Shown: in pieces, positions 7,688 through 14,865 of the stretch
Position numbering within the stretch: the first letter of the stretch is position 1
Layout: each line of letters opens with the position of its first letter
Origin: SIG452 sp045541975
GTDB lineage: Bacteria > Bacillota > Clostridia > UMGS1840
Direction of reading: 5' to 3'
Assembly (NCBI GenBank): GCA_045541975.1
Contig: JAZQKB010000015.1
Span: forward strand, 1 to 64,000
Length of the DNA: 64,000 bases
Position numbers and translations under genes: made by a program
The notes under the pieces: generated by a model
What the model saw: only the letters and a program-made list of their open reading frames with translations
Databases searched by the model: none
Told to the model about the DNA's origin: nothing

Positions 7688-7855
7688 TTAAGTGAGCGTA
7701 TTTAACGTTGTACGAACTGAATATGATATCTCATTTTTAGTTTTTGTTGAACGCATTAAATGTTTAGCGAATTCATCTGGAGTGTAGTTAGATGATAACG
7801 GTTTTTCCGGAATATTAAGTTGTTGATATAACTTTTCTATATCTTTTTTAGACAC
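7688..7855 (-). CDS. Small hypothetical protein (55 residues) downstream of the ClpP-fold protease
   Basis: Begins with GTG at 7855. Its ribosome site AGGAGG overlaps the stop codon of the upstream protease gene, and the terminator follows directly. The product starts MSKKDIEKLYQQLNIPEK and continues through a charged middle (YTPDEFAKHLMRS) to a C-terminus ending NTLT. There is no signal peptide or membrane segment. I do not recognise a family. The tight coupling to the protease gene suggests a partner, adaptor or substrate, which is inference only. Confidence 0.65.
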   Translation of the reverse strand: MSKKDIEKLYQQLNIPEKPLSSNYTPDEFAKHLMRSTKTKNEISYSVRTTLNTLT

Positions 7856-7866
7856 TGTTATCCCTC

Positions 7867-8799
7867 CTAATTCCTTTTTGTTGGTGCGGATATAATCATT
7901 GCGCTACCTTTATGGTTTTCAACAATTTTAATTGCATTAGAACTTGAAAACGTATGCATAAACGTATGATGAATTGTCAACACACAGTCTTGTAAATCAT
8001 TACATCCATCGATAGGCTTTTTGATTAGGTTCTCCAATTCTACAACTTTTATACCCAAACCTTTACATTCATCAATATGGATATGTTTAGCATGCGTATA
8101 GGTTTCTTTGTGACTTCCTAAAGTGTCGATGATTTTTTGTGCAGCATCCTCTTTATTTGGTACTGAGGCTAACATATTTGTAACAAGCCAATCTTTTACC
8201 ATATTGTTAGACCAATCTATAGCTTTTTGGCAATCGCCTATAAATGTGGGATGATAATTAGATAAAATAACTTGCCAAATCGGGATAGATGCCGGGTTGG
8301 CCGCAACATCCTTTTTTGCATTCTCTACTTCTTCTATTACACCAGCACATGACATACCACCAAATTGTGGGTCGATTGGTCCGATATTGGATTGTTTTCC
8401 CATAACGATTTCTTTGCATGATAATGCAATCATTGTTCCTGCAGACATAGCAATTTGCGGTACAAATGCTCGAATATCATTTCCAAAAATTGCTTTAAGG
8501 TAGTTTACAATAGATTCCGTAGCTGCGGTATTTCCACCAGGTGTGTGCAAAATCAAATCTAACCCTTTGGTTTTATCTAATCCATGCACAACTTGCATAA
8601 GTGCATTTTTATCATTATCATCAATTGCAGTATCTTGGCTAGGCTTTTGTAAAAATCCGGAATAATACGCAATTACATTTCTGCCAGTATATCTATGCAT
8701 TATGTTAAGATATTTTCGTCTAGTCAGATCTAATGGGTTATCAATGGACGTGCCCTGTATTTCAGCTAAAACCTCTCCCCAATTAGGCATTCTTACCAC
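7867..8799 (-). CDS. SDH-family ClpP-fold serine protease
   Basis: A 310-residue protein of the ClpP/crotonase fold, the group described as serine dehydrogenase-type proteinases (SDH_protease). Motifs in order: LILHTPGGNTA (residues about 82-92, oxyanion region), AMSAGTMIA with the nucleophile Ser119 and GPIDPQ with Asp143; a histidine at 235, 237 or nearby could complete the site but I cannot place it firmly. Unlike most SppA relatives there is no transmembrane helix, so it is soluble. It sits at the left end of the island, followed by a coupled 55-residue gene. Such proteases appear in mobile regions and some are proposed in defence. I claim only the fold and the active-site residues. Confidence 0.8.
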   Translation of the reverse strand: MVRMPNWGEVLAEIQGTSIDNPLDLTRRKYLNIMHRYTGRNVIAYYSGFLQKPSQDTAIDDNDKNALMQVVHGLDKTKGLDLILHTPGGNTAATESIVNYLKAIFGNDIRAFVPQIAMSAGTMIALSCKEIVMGKQSNIGPIDPQFGGMSCAGVIEEVENAKKDVAANPASIPIWQVILSNYHPTFIGDCQKAIDWSNNMVKDWLVTNMLASVPNKEDAAQKIIDTLGSHKETYTHAKHIHIDECKGLGIKVVELENLIKKPIDGCNDLQDCVLTIHHTFMHTFSSSNAIKIVENHKGSAMIISAPTKRN

Positions 8800-9140
8800 C
8801 CCTTTGGTTCATTATAACACATTTTTTTAGTTCTGTCTATATGTCATTTCTACCAAAATCAATGTCTTTTTTTGTAAAAAATCAATTACAACCTAATAAA
8901 CTATAGCAAACATCACAACTATTGAAATACCCCCTTTACACTTATATTATATTGATATCAAAAATATATGTCAATTCCATTTTCAATGTAATATTTTGTT
9001 CTAAAAAGTGTATCGCTGAAGAGGAAACGAAGGATCTTTTGGTCAGTCTTATTAATGAGTAGAGCTGCTTCCTTCTACAAAAATCTATAACATTATTTTT
9101 GAGATAAGAATGATATATTTCTCTATTAAAAGGAGAACCC
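8800..9140. other. Gene-poor stretch with a decayed coding tail
   Basis: Very AT-rich. At 8997-9062 on the plus strand a short frame reads CSKKCIAEEETKDLLVSLINE followed by a stop once trimmed to its last 20 residues, which resembles the C-terminal end of a real protein. Stops lie directly upstream, so it would be a relic of a lost gene. Nothing else is visible. Confidence 0.3.
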
Positions 9141-9386
9141 TTACCTCTTTCTGAAACGACGCTTTACCTTTGTCCACTTTCTGTCCGACCACCAATATAG
9201 CAAAAAGAAAAATACGACAAAAAAGCAGACAACAATCGTGATAATATTGATTGCCATCATCAACAAAATCTGTATCCACGGATCCTGAATATATAAGATG
9301 CTACGGCATAGCCCCCACCTGATTAACAAGGTAAGAGCTATACCGCAAAAATCTAATAGCAAATAAAAAAACACCTTCCTACTCAT
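9141..9386 (-). CDS. Small membrane protein, unknown function
   Basis: 81 residues with two strongly hydrophobic stretches (about 4-28 and 38-66) and a basic tail (KWTKVKRRFRKR). This predicts a two-helix inner-membrane protein with the C-terminus in the cytoplasm. GGGAG precedes the ATG. It is the last gene of the leftward amidoligase operon. A role tied to the amidoligase product (export, immunity or anchoring) is possible but unsupported by any recognised domain. Confidence 0.6.
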   Translation of the reverse strand: MSRKVFFYLLLDFCGIALTLLIRWGLCRSILYIQDPWIQILLMMAINIITIVVCFFVVFFFLLYWWSDRKWTKVKRRFRKR

Positions 9387-9397
9387 ACTTTTCTCCC

Positions 9398-9484
9398 TTA
9401 ACTGCTGTCGCCCTTGCTTTTGTTGTTCCAGGCATCTACCAGGATTTCAATCAAAGCAACAAGCACCAGTTTGATGTATCTCAT
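9398..9484 (-). CDS. Possible 28-residue peptide in the amidoligase operon
   Basis: A short frame reading MRYIKLVLVALIEILVDAWN and ending NKSKGDSS. The N-terminal half is hydrophobic enough to be a single membrane helix. The ATG is 8 bp after the glutaminase stop, and GGAGG lies too far upstream (18 bp) for efficient independent initiation, so translation would rely on coupling. It could be a small membrane peptide, the substrate of the amidoligase, or not a gene. Confidence 0.35.
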   Translation of the reverse strand: MRYIKLVLVALIEILVDAWNNKSKGDSS

Positions 9485-9492
9485 CTTATCTT

Positions 9493-10443
9493 TTATATCT
9501 CACCTCCAAAGCCACAGTAAAAGTATTCTTCAATCTCATCCAATTCCCAACCGGAGGCAATCAGTCTGTCAACATCGTCTGGAGTATATCCCTGAAAACG
9601 GGCAATGGATTTTAAGTCGCGAATATACTCATCCTTTGTACCGTATCCTATGTCGCCCCAACCACAGGAAGAAAAGGAACTGTACTCCCACCATTCCCTG
9701 CCACTGTAGGCACTGTAACGGAATGTATTTCGCTCCAGGATTCCATCGGAACGTATTTTTAATATCTCTCCCCTGGAAACGGCAATGCTCTGAAACTCCC
9801 CTCTCTGCAGCGCAAAGAATAACGGCGGAAAATCTATCAATGCCTTATACAAAATCTCATCCGTTGAGGCATATACGTAGACTTTCAAATTTGGGAAATG
9901 CAGAATCGAAAGTGGGCTATCCCCTTTTACCAACCAGATGTTATTTTTATCATCCAGGATGGAATAAGAAAAACTTCCTTCCGTTTTCTCTGCCATATAG
10001 CGGATACTTTCAAAATTAAAATGCTTCTGACTTTCAATTAGTTGAACACCTATGTAACTGTCTGTTTCAATTTTGGTTTTGGGAAGCTTATGTTCCTTTC
10101 TTAACGTCTTGTCATTATACAACACGCCGTTATGGGCGAAGGCAAATCTGGAGTTTCTACATCTGCCGAAAAAAGGATGATTATTCCGATTATTCTTCTC
10201 GCTTCCCTGCGTACTGTGTCGGGTATGACCAATCAGGGAAATGATGTCATCCGTATGCTTAAAATCCAACTTGTATGCAGACTTATTCTCCTTTACAATG
10301 GTGATACCGGTGGGGTTACAATACGCAATTCCCGTGGCATCTGTACCTCTGACGGCTGACTGCTCTGCCAGAGCGTTAGTCAGAGCTGAAAGATTATTCA
10401 TCTTTTCACCACTGTAATTTAAGAATCCAAATAAACCACACAT
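9493..10443 (-). CDS. Class II glutamine amidotransferase
   Basis: A 316-residue protein of the Ntn-hydrolase glutaminase type, which releases ammonia from glutamine. MCGLFGF places the catalytic cysteine at position 2, to be exposed by removal of the initiator methionine. The supporting residues are all visible: GHTRHST (arginine), NNHPF (asparagine), FAFAHNGVLYND (HNG oxyanion motif) and ETDSYIG (aspartate). No synthase domain follows the glutaminase, so ammonia must go to another protein. The amidoligase gene ends 2 bp upstream, and this fits a published pairing of GAT-II with amidoligase-fold enzymes in mobile elements. The C-terminal 80 residues are unassigned. Confidence 0.88.
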   Translation of the reverse strand: MCGLFGFLNYSGEKMNNLSALTNALAEQSAVRGTDATGIAYCNPTGITIVKENKSAYKLDFKHTDDIISLIGHTRHSTQGSEKNNRNNHPFFGRCRNSRFAFAHNGVLYNDKTLRKEHKLPKTKIETDSYIGVQLIESQKHFNFESIRYMAEKTEGSFSYSILDDKNNIWLVKGDSPLSILHFPNLKVYVYASTDEILYKALIDFPPLFFALQRGEFQSIAVSRGEILKIRSDGILERNTFRYSAYSGREWWEYSSFSSCGWGDIGYGTKDEYIRDLKSIARFQGYTPDDVDRLIASGWELDEIEEYFYCGFGGEI

Positions 10444-10445
10444 AA

Positions 10446-11561
10446 TTATTCTCCCTCCCTTACAACTGCAACGGCTTCATTCACATACAGCCTTTTTTCT
10501 TTTAAGTAGTCAATCAGCTCTGCCTTTTCGGACGGTATTTTCTGCACAAAATCCAACCAGCTCATTTCTTCCATTTCCCTGTCTGTCATATCAATGGCTA
10601 AGCGACAGATTTCATCTACCAACTGTAAGGAAGCAAGGAAGGTGCTGTAACGCAGTGTTCCACGGAACAGGCGGAACTCCACGGTATCATAATTCTGAAT
10701 ATTGACGGCGCAGTATCTACCCATCCGTTTTCCCTTAGCTTTGTTGTAGGTTTCGGTAGTAGTCTCTGAAATTGTGGCATATTTGGCCGCCCAACGGTTC
10801 AAATTTTCAAGGGAGCGCCGACTGAACCGAACCAACTCATTCCAATGTTTTTCTACAAAGAAAACGATTCTGCCGATGCCCTTTTCCTGTTCTTCATAAT
10901 CTTTCCCGAATGCGCTCCGTGAACAATGGATATGCAGACCGCAGGTGCTAGTGTTATGGGAACGGTAGTTTAATTCTACTGCTCGATCCATCAGCTTGGG
11001 CCAGTTCATTTTGTTCGTATGGTAATCCAACGTCATGGGATGAGAAACAATTTCAAAGCCTTCGGGAATAGAGCCGTCATATTTGCAATAAATCCGTTCT
11101 TCTTCCGAGTTTGCGATTCTCATCAATTCTTCAGCATTGTCACCGTATGCACCGCCTTTGTCTATCTCTAATTCCACTCCATAAAAAAGAAGACCCGAGC
11201 CGTAAAAATTCGGTTCGGGCTTATAACTGTAATTTTTAATGGAACGATTATTCATACGGTTCCAGCAGCCGAGACAATACGGAAAATCGCTGTCATCATT
11301 CTCATAGTAAGCGTCATCCCTATGCACCAGTCTTCCACAGTCCTCGCAGTTAACATAGTCATATTCATAGCAGTAATGGCAAATGGTCAAGTCAGCGTCT
11401 CCGTCTGCCAAGTCTTTCCAGATTCTTTTGCCACAGTTATCGCAGGTAACTGTCTGCTCCTCAAAACAGGTTTCGCAAAGAATTTGTCCGTCAAAGCTAT
11501 GGGATTCTTCTTCGGATAAAATAGATGCTCCACAGTGAACACAGATTGTTTTTTCGTTCAT
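10446..11561 (-). CDS. Amidoligase-family enzyme with N-terminal zinc ribbons
   Basis: 371 residues. The start at 11561 is chosen for its GAAAGGAA site; a longer frame from 11624 would overlap the upstream gene. The first 110 residues carry repeated CxxC pairs (CVHCG, CETCF, CDNCGK, CHYCYEYDYVNCEDCG, CLGC), forming several zinc ribbons of LIM-like pattern. The rest is the glutamine-synthetase-like amidoligase domain: YGVELEID, CKYDGSIPEGFEIVSHPM, STCGLHIHCSR, and a late YCAVNIQNYDTVEFRLFRG. These motifs supply the glutamates, histidines and arginines that bind ATP-magnesium. The enzyme should form amide bonds using ammonia from the adjacent glutaminase. Its substrate is unknown; a peptide, a protein or the cell wall have been proposed for the family. 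Confidence 0.85.
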   Translation of the reverse strand: MNEKTICVHCGASILSEEESHSFDGQILCETCFEEQTVTCDNCGKRIWKDLADGDADLTICHYCYEYDYVNCEDCGRLVHRDDAYYENDDSDFPYCLGCWNRMNNRSIKNYSYKPEPNFYGSGLLFYGVELEIDKGGAYGDNAEELMRIANSEEERIYCKYDGSIPEGFEIVSHPMTLDYHTNKMNWPKLMDRAVELNYRSHNTSTCGLHIHCSRSAFGKDYEEQEKGIGRIVFFVEKHWNELVRFSRRSLENLNRWAAKYATISETTTETYNKAKGKRMGRYCAVNIQNYDTVEFRLFRGTLRYSTFLASLQLVDEICRLAIDMTDREMEEMSWLDFVQKIPSEKAELIDYLKEKRLYVNEAVAVVREGE

Positions 11562-11580
11562 ATTTTTTGATTCCTTTCTT

Positions 11581-11868
11581 TTAATATTCTGATGCAAGTA
11601 ACATTGTGGAATGGGTTTCATCATCGATTACAAAAATCTTAGCGGTAATAGGTTCTTCCCAATCCAACTCATATTCTTTTTCATACGCAGGGTCTTCCTG
11701 GATGTGTTTAATTCTCTGCTTGCCGGATGCTTCTGCAGATAATAAAAAAACCTGCAGATAGTCTTTATCTACAGGTAGTTTTTCAATCAGCTCCCACATC
11801 AGAGCTTGTAAAATCAGCGGAATCTTATCCCGGACACCACAGGTTATAAATTTTTGATTTTGGAAAAT
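11581..11868 (-). CDS. DUF960-family protein, probably starting at an ATT codon
   Basis: About 95 residues matching the DUF960 pattern: KFITCGV near the start, IPLILQALMWELIEKL, DYLQVFLLS, QRIKHIQEDPAYEKEY. A 122-residue reading from ATG at 11949 exists, but that ATG lies upstream of the predicted promoter -10 (TATACT in 11893-11904), so it would not be transcribed. The only strong ribosome site is AAAGGAG at about 11877-11884, and the codon 8 bp past it is ATT at 11868, which also matches where family members begin. First gene of the leftward amidoligase operon. Function unknown. Confidence 0.7.
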   Translation of the reverse strand: MFQNQKFITCGVRDKIPLILQALMWELIEKLPVDKDYLQVFLLSAEASGKQRIKHIQEDPAYEKEYELDWEEPITAKIFVIDDETHSTMLLASEY

Positions 11869-11892
11869 AAATATCACTCCTTTGATTAATTT

Positions 11893-11969
11893 CACTAGTA
11901 TAATATCTGTTTCATCATGGTCAGAAACCGAATTATAATGAAATAACATAACATTAAATTATACTAGTG
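11893..11969. promoter_or_regulatory. Divergent promoters inside a perfect 12-bp inverted repeat
   Basis: CACTAGTATAAT at 11893-11904 and its exact complement ATTATACTAGTG at 11958-11969, 53 bp apart. Read outward, each arm contains TATACT, a good -10 element, followed by AGTG. One drives the DUF960-amidoligase operon leftward, the other the HTH-protease pair rightward. An operator built into both -10 regions would let one regulator control both sides; the HTH protein at 11988 is a candidate. Confidence 0.65.
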
Positions 11970-11987
11970 GAAAGGAGACGAATCACA

Positions 11988-12182
11988 ATGTTTCAAAGTG
12001 ATTATGACATTTTAACAGCCTACGAAGCCATGGACTACCTTGGTGTAGGCGAAAATACCCTATACCGCCTCTTAAAAAGTGGCGAGCTTGGAGCTTTTCG
12101 TATCGGTAAGATATGGAAGATTCCAAGAAAAGAATTAGACAAATATATCAATAAAAGTGTAGAAAGGAACCTAACAAAATGA
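11988..12182 (+). CDS. Excisionase-like HTH DNA-binding protein
   Basis: 64 residues forming one winged HTH of the excisionase/MerR-like type (HTH_17). The pattern LTAYEAMDYLGVGENTLYRL, then GAFRIGKIWKIPRKELDKYI, is typical. AAAGGAG precedes the ATG at 11988. The TGA stop overlaps the ATG of the following protease gene (ATGA), so the two are translationally coupled. It is not next to the integrase; a separate excisionase-like gene is at 14493. It may therefore act as the transcription factor of the divergent promoter rather than in excision. Confidence 0.8.
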   Translation: MFQSDYDILTAYEAMDYLGVGENTLYRLLKSGELGAFRIGKIWKIPRKELDKYINKSVERNLTK

Positions 12183-12862
12183 ATGGATATGATTTTTTAA
12201 AATACTTAACCGTAAACCTAACCACAACTCAAGAAATTGGCAATGTAGAGCGTACCAGCACAGCAACAGGATTCTATGCGATATTAAACAATAAGCCTGT
12301 TCTGATTACCGCCAAGCATTTTGCCCAGGAAGCAATGTCCAACCTGACATTGCCTGTACATTACCAAATCAATAATACTGTAGTGACAATGCCCATAACT
12401 GCAAGAGTAGACTGGATAGATTCCGAAGATTACGATATCTCATACTGTGAAATCAAGCCTATTTCAGATAAGTTAAAAGAAATCAACGGAAAAACCATGT
12501 TTTATACTGCACTCACTGAAAAAGACATCATGACAAAAGAAGAGTTCTCCGAACTGAATGTACTGACTCAGATATTAACAATGGGTTACCCCTACGGTGT
12601 CAGTAGCACCCACCACGAATTCCCTCTCTTTAAAATGGGATATCTCTCCAGCCTGCCGAAAGATTTCACGGAAGACGGACAAGGCTACCTTGACCTATTT
12701 GGCGAAGAAGGTTGCTCCGGCGCTCCCATATTCTTAAACAATTCACAGTTAAAACTGGTTGGCGTTCTCACGGAATATGTATCCAACAAGAAGAACTCAC
12801 CCAAAAGCACCTCCGTATATGTATCCGCCGATAAAATATTGGAATTGGTAAATCAAGAATAG
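12179..12862 (+). CDS. Trypsin-like serine protease
   Basis: A 227-residue chymotrypsin-fold protease. The triad is visible: His47 in ITAKHF, Asp86 in EDYDIS, Ser180 in EEGCSGAPIF. There is no signal peptide or membrane anchor, so it acts in the cytoplasm, which is unusual for this fold outside HtrA-type or defence-associated proteins. Coupled by a 4-bp overlap to the HTH gene and divergent from the amidoligase operon. A role in processing a product of that operon, or in a defence or regulatory switch, is possible but inferred from position. A terminator follows at 12874. Confidence 0.85.
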   Translation: MNGYDFLKYLTVNLTTTQEIGNVERTSTATGFYAILNNKPVLITAKHFAQEAMSNLTLPVHYQINNTVVTMPITARVDWIDSEDYDISYCEIKPISDKLKEINGKTMFYTALTEKDIMTKEEFSELNVLTQILTMGYPYGVSSTHHEFPLFKMGYLSSLPKDFTEDGQGYLDLFGEEGCSGAPIFLNNSQLKLVGVLTEYVSNKKNSPKSTSVYVSADKILELVNQE

Positions 12863-12873
12863 TTCGAAATAAA

Positions 12874-12912
12874 AAAATACCCGAGTAACCAGGTGGTTAC
12901 TCGGATATTTTC
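12874..12912 (+). terminator. Terminator of the HTH-protease operon
   Basis: CCGAGTAACC at 12881-12890 and GGTTACTCGG at 12895-12904 with A and T runs outside. Confidence 0.85.
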
Positions 12913-12947
12913 GTTTGTTTTACAGGTTATGCAGTATCAATAATGCA

Positions 12948-13049
12948 TTTCTAAAGCTGGAATGCCAATATGTAGTCTATCTGTATCCTGATCAAAAAGA
13001 ATTAGATAAGTATAATGATAGAAGTGTAGAAAAAAGTTTAAAAATTTAA
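12948..13049 (+). pseudogene. Decayed copy of the HTH gene's 3' end
   Basis: A frame reading FLKLECQYVVYLYPDQKELD and ending KYNDRSVEKSLKI then stop parallels the C-terminus of the 11988 gene (LLKSGELGAF... PRKELDKYINKSVERNLTK). The DNA is clearly related over the last 60 bases. The N-terminal HTH part is missing and no start is present. It suggests a duplication, or replacement of one cassette by another at this spot. Confidence 0.6.
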
Positions 13050-13080
13050 ATCACTACAATTCAAAAATCCTATGTCAGAA

Positions 13081-13122
13081 AATAACCACCCGGGTAGCCA
13101 AATGGTTACCCGGGTGGTTATT
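13081..13122. terminator. Strong hairpin after the HTH relic
   Basis: A 16-bp perfect stem, AATAACCACCCGGGTA pairing with 13107-13122. Its inner part resembles the hairpin at 12881-12904, consistent with duplication of the whole 3' end. Confidence 0.7.
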
Positions 13123-13211
13123 TGTTTACCAAATGTTGTTGTTCTTTCCGTTTAATTACTACGCAAAGAGCAAAAGTGTGATATTATTTCGAATTATATT
13201 CTTATAAATTC

Positions 13212-13229
13212 GTGGTGGGTGTGGTGGAT
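13212..13229 (+). repeat. 18-bp G-rich repeat, left copy
   Basis: GTGGTGGGTGTGGTGGAT. The exact reverse complement is at 16308-16325, so the pair encloses integrase, excisionase and primase. Confidence 0.75.
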
Positions 13230-13289
13230 AATCCACTTAACCTCAGTTCGTCATAATTATGCTTCGATAAGATGTTACATTCAAGAACG

Positions 13290-14435
13290 TTACATATCTA
13301 ATGAAAAAGAATGTTTCAACTTATTCAGTTCTTTCTTCTTATGATTCATTAAAGCATGAGTGTATAAATCTGACGTTATAAACATGCTACTATGCCCGAG
13401 CAATTCCTGCGTTGTTTTCATATCAATTCCTGCTTCCAAAGCTCTGGTTGCAAACGAATGTCTCAAAGCATGAGGATTGGCTTTAGGTAACCCTGCCTTC
13501 TTTACCAACTTATAAAATTTCCTGGTATAATTTCCGGGATCAATATAACTTCCTGCGTCAGACGGAAATACCAAATCAAGTTCATTATTATTCTTTGTTT
13601 TCTTTCGTTGCTTTTCCAATAGGGGTATCAACGATTCAACAAGAGGAATCACTCTTCTACTGGTTTTGGTCTTCGGTTCACTGACTATAAGCTTCGTCTT
13701 GTCTCCGCTACTAGAATAGGTATTCACTCTATTCAGCGTTTTAGTGACACTGATTACACCATCTTCTAAGTTAACATCTGACCATCTGAGTGCTAACACT
13801 TCCCCTCGTCTTAATCCGGTAAATAGTGCAAAAATGTACATCGTACCGTATTCATCTTTTTTCAACTCTTTCAATAATTTTATCTGCTCATCTTCAGATA
13901 ACACACGACGCTCTTTTTTTACCTCTTTTGGCAGTTCCACAGCATCACACACATTAAACAACAGCAAACGGGTTTTAACAGCTTTTTTTAGTGCAGCGCT
14001 CAATACCATATGTATAATGTGAATGGTTCGTGCCGATAGCCCATCGGCAAATAATTGATTATAAAAAGCCTGGATTTGTAATTCAGTCAGTTCAACTAAC
14101 CGTAACTGCCCAAATGCCGGAATCAGATGTCCTTTTAACATGGCAAAATATTGATCATATGTTGTTTTCTTGATACTATTAGCCTTGTATGTTTTTAACC
14201 AAAACATCAGCCATTCTTCCACGGTTGGATTTTTCTTTTTATCTATATAAGTTCCAGTGTTAATACTATTAATTAACTTATTGATTTTTTCAGCTACCTC
14301 ACTACGGGTTTTACCATAAACATATTGACGACGTTGTCCTCCGTCATCGTTTCTACCGATAGTGACCGTTCCTTGCCATCTACCGTCCTTACGTTTCGTG
14401 ATGCCACCTTCGTTGTGTCCTCTTTTTTTACTCAT
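13290..14435 (-). CDS. int: Tyrosine recombinase (integrase)
   Basis: A 381-residue integrase of the Tn916/phage type. Residues 1-60 form the N-terminal arm-binding domain (KRKDGRWQGTVTIG), 70-165 the SAM-like core-binding domain, and 175-365 the catalytic domain. Catalytic residues are visible: Arg209 (TGLRRGEV), a lysine in the KTKTSRR hairpin, His322 and Arg325 (HALRHSFATR), His348 (LGHSS) and Tyr358 (DLYTH). All are intact, so it looks active. It is the best candidate for the enzyme that recombined tRNA-Lys with 7227-7273. It lies 6 kb from the left boundary, farther than usual. Excisionase lies upstream in the same direction. Confidence 0.93.
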   Translation of the reverse strand: MSKKRGHNEGGITKRKDGRWQGTVTIGRNDDGGQRRQYVYGKTRSEVAEKINKLINSINTGTYIDKKKNPTVEEWLMFWLKTYKANSIKKTTYDQYFAMLKGHLIPAFGQLRLVELTELQIQAFYNQLFADGLSARTIHIIHMVLSAALKKAVKTRLLLFNVCDAVELPKEVKKERRVLSEDEQIKLLKELKKDEYGTMYIFALFTGLRRGEVLALRWSDVNLEDGVISVTKTLNRVNTYSSSGDKTKLIVSEPKTKTSRRVIPLVESLIPLLEKQRKKTKNNNELDLVFPSDAGSYIDPGNYTRKFYKLVKKAGLPKANPHALRHSFATRALEAGIDMKTTQELLGHSSMFITSDLYTHALMNHKKKELNKLKHSFSLDM

Positions 14436-14463
14436 AATTTTTCCTCCTATAAAAAATGCTCCT

Positions 14464-14492
14464 TGAAGCGCAATAGCCTCAAGGAGCGTTAG
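14464..14492 (-). terminator. Hairpin between excisionase and integrase
   Basis: GCTCCTTGA and TCAAGGAGC arms; on the minus strand it is followed by ATTTTTTAT. It would attenuate transcription from the excisionase into the integrase gene. Confidence 0.55.
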
Positions 14493-14678
14493 TTAAACTT
14501 TAATCTTTTTCCCTGTTGACGAACTAATCCAATGATTAAATTCGTCTATAGGAACTAAAATTTTTCTATTAATGGTTATGGACGGAAATCCTGCAGAATG
14601 AACCAACTTATATAGGTGGGTGGTGCCAATCGGCAAAACTTCGCCCAGCTCTTTCATAGTATAGAACTGTTTGCTCAC
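14493..14678 (-). CDS. xis: Excisionase (HTH_17 family)
   Basis: 61 residues: FYTMKELGEVLPIGTTHLYK forms the HTH and SITINRKILVPIDEFNHWI the wing. This is the standard size and pattern for the small DNA-bending excisionase paired with tyrosine integrases. AGGAGG precedes its start. It lies 57 bp upstream of the integrase gene in the same direction, separated by a hairpin. Confidence 0.85.
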   Translation of the reverse strand: MSKQFYTMKELGEVLPIGTTHLYKLVHSAGFPSITINRKILVPIDEFNHWISSSTGKKIKV

Positions 14679-14865
14679 TTTCGTTACCTCCTTTTAAATA
14701 ATATTATCTTAATGTTATCTGCTGTATAAAACTTTATACAATTGTACGCAATTCAAAAATATAATAAATATTTATCATGTTTTGTTACCCAATATTAAGT
14801 TTTGATTTGTGTTATAACAAAATAATATAAAAAAATAAAATTAAAATTATAAGGAGGTCTACCAT
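14679..14865. promoter_or_regulatory. Divergent control region between excisionase and primase
   Basis: AT-rich. A TTTGTGTTATAAC motif at 14807-14818 resembles the extended -10 box (TTTGTGTTATAAT) at 16436-16448 before the next gene. The shared box suggests that primase and the 661-residue protein are co-regulated. Confidence 0.5.

Noticed and set aside
9414..10019. Rightward 201-codon frame opposite the glutaminase gene
   Set aside because: The composition is rich in His, Arg and Ser without any domain, and the opposite strand carries a complete catalytic motif set. It is an antisense shadow.
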